A stretch of DNA of 64,000 nt, taken from positions 1-64,000 of the forward strand of contig CAXYYC010000002.1 in the NCBI GenBank assembly GCA_964293815.1, read 5' to 3'. The notes under the pieces were generated by a model. It did not search any database. It worked only from the letters and a program-made list of their open reading frames with translations, and was not told where the DNA came from. Shown in pieces: positions 63,416 to 64,000 of the stretch. Positions within the stretch are counted from its first letter, which is position 1, and each line of letters starts with the position of its first letter. Source of the stretch: CTSOIL-112 sp964293815 (GTDB lineage: Bacteria; Pseudomonadota; Gammaproteobacteria; Burkholderiales; Burkholderiaceae). Both the position numbers and the translations under genes were made by a program.

Positions 63416-64000
63416 ATGAGTACTTCGCAATTTTTTATGCCAAGCAACAATATTCTGGGTCAAGGCGCACTGGCCGAAGGATTAACCCAAATCGCACAAT
63501 TGGGCTTTAAAAAAGCCTTTCTCGTCACCGACGCGCCATTGGTCAAAATGGGGATGGCGCAGCAAGTCGCCGATCAATTGGCCGAAAAGGGCATTGAATA
63601 CGTGATTTTTGATGGCGTCAAACCGAATCCAACCGTCGGCAATGTCAATGCCGGTCTGGAACAACTCAAACAATCGCAAGCCGATTTCGTGATTTCACTG
63701 GGCGGCGGCTCCGTGCACGACTGCGCCAAAGGTATCGCGCTGGTCGCCAGCAACGGCGGTAAAATCGAGGACTACGAAGGCCTGAATCAATCAAAAAAAC
63801 CACAAATGACGCTGATCGCGATCAACACCACCGCCGGTACAGCCTCCGAAATGACCCGTTTTACCATCATCACCGACGAAACCCGCCATGTCAAAATGGC
63901 GATTGTGGACAGCAACGTCACGCCATTCCTCTCCATCAACGACTCCGAGCTAATGGCTGGTATGCCTGCGGACTTAACTGCCGCCACCGGCATGGACGCC
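63416..64000 (+). CDS. Iron-containing alcohol dehydrogenase, cut by window end
   Basis: The first 195 residues of a group III alcohol dehydrogenase. The start MSTSQFFMPSNNILGQGAL, the NAD block ISLGGGSVHDCAKGIAL and NTTAGTASEMTRFTII are diagnostic. The metal-binding His residues lie beyond the window. AAAGGAG precedes the ATG. Together with the upstream aldehyde dehydrogenase it would convert ethanol or another primary alcohol to the acid. Confidence 0.93.
   Translation, partial: MSTSQFFMPSNNILGQGALAEGLTQIAQLGFKKAFLVTDAPLVKMGMAQQVADQLAEKGIEYVIFDGVKPNPTVGNVNAGLEQLKQSQADFVISLGGGSVHDCAKGIALVASNGGKIEDYEGLNQSKKPQMTLIAINTTAGTASEMTRFTIITDETRHVKMAIVDSNVTPFLSINDSELMAGMPADLTAATGMDA

Overview
The window looks like the chromosome of a betaproteobacterium, most likely of the order Burkholderiales. 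This is inferred from gene content and gene order. The array tpiA-secG-tRNA-Leu-nuoABCDEFGHIJKLMN-DUF2818, the pair hisZ-purA, the trio rubredoxin / thiD-like / hemL, and the small families DUF2788, DUF1289 and DUF2818 are all typical of that class. Almost the whole window is dense core genome. No phage, insertion sequence, CRISPR array or rRNA operon is visible.

Layout, left to right. 1-860 is an AT-rich edge with one unrecognised gene. 861-3.8 kb carries an SDR-like protein, an alpha/beta-hydrolase lipoprotein and a Maf-type pyrophosphatase. 3.9-5.9 kb is the fatty-acid/ribosome cluster yceD-rpmF-plsX. 6.0-8.5 kb holds rubredoxin (too short for a simple ORF scan), a thiD-like kinase and hemL. 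8.6-15.1 kb holds a glycosyltransferase-like protein, a UDG-family protein, a TauE/SafE transporter, ppk and an ABC exporter. 15.2-16.6 kb is a zinc-export module (CDF transporter plus SmtB-type repressor with a visible operator). 16.7-20.3 kb holds a racemase, a frameshifted GNAT gene, ridA, a monooxygenase-like gene and aroG behind an aromatic-amino-acid attenuator. 20.3-38.1 kb is the complex I operon with its upstream genes secG and tpiA and a tRNA-Leu(GAG). 38.3-44.3 kb holds a quinone oxidoreductase, small membrane proteins, a phosphoribosyltransferase, purA and hisZ. 44.4-46.8 kb is a surface-lipoprotein locus: a TbpB-like lipoprotein and its Slam translocon, the latter broken by one in-frame TGA. 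47-53.6 kb holds tex, two lipoproteins, a DinG-type helicase and a HAD phosphatase. 54-60 kb holds lolA, a stray tRNA 3' end, an OmpA-family protein, a SIMPL protein, xseA, sodB, a degenerate HtrA protease and a glutaredoxin-like protein. 60.2 kb to the end is an alcohol/aldehyde oxidation module: GAF-domain regulator, aldehyde dehydrogenase and an iron-type alcohol dehydrogenase cut by the window edge.

The most informative signals are regulatory or are signs of decay. There is a textbook-like attenuator in front of aroG, with an aromatic-rich leader peptide (F-Y-F-W-H-F) and competing hairpins. The Slam gene is interrupted by a single nonsense codon directly behind its probable substrate. 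The HtrA protein has Gln in place of the catalytic His. The ThiD-like protein has lost the usual catalytic-Cys motif. A complete SmtB alpha5 metal site is matched by a 26-bp operator over the promoter. A tRNA 3' end without its 5' half marks a possible old integration point beside lolA.
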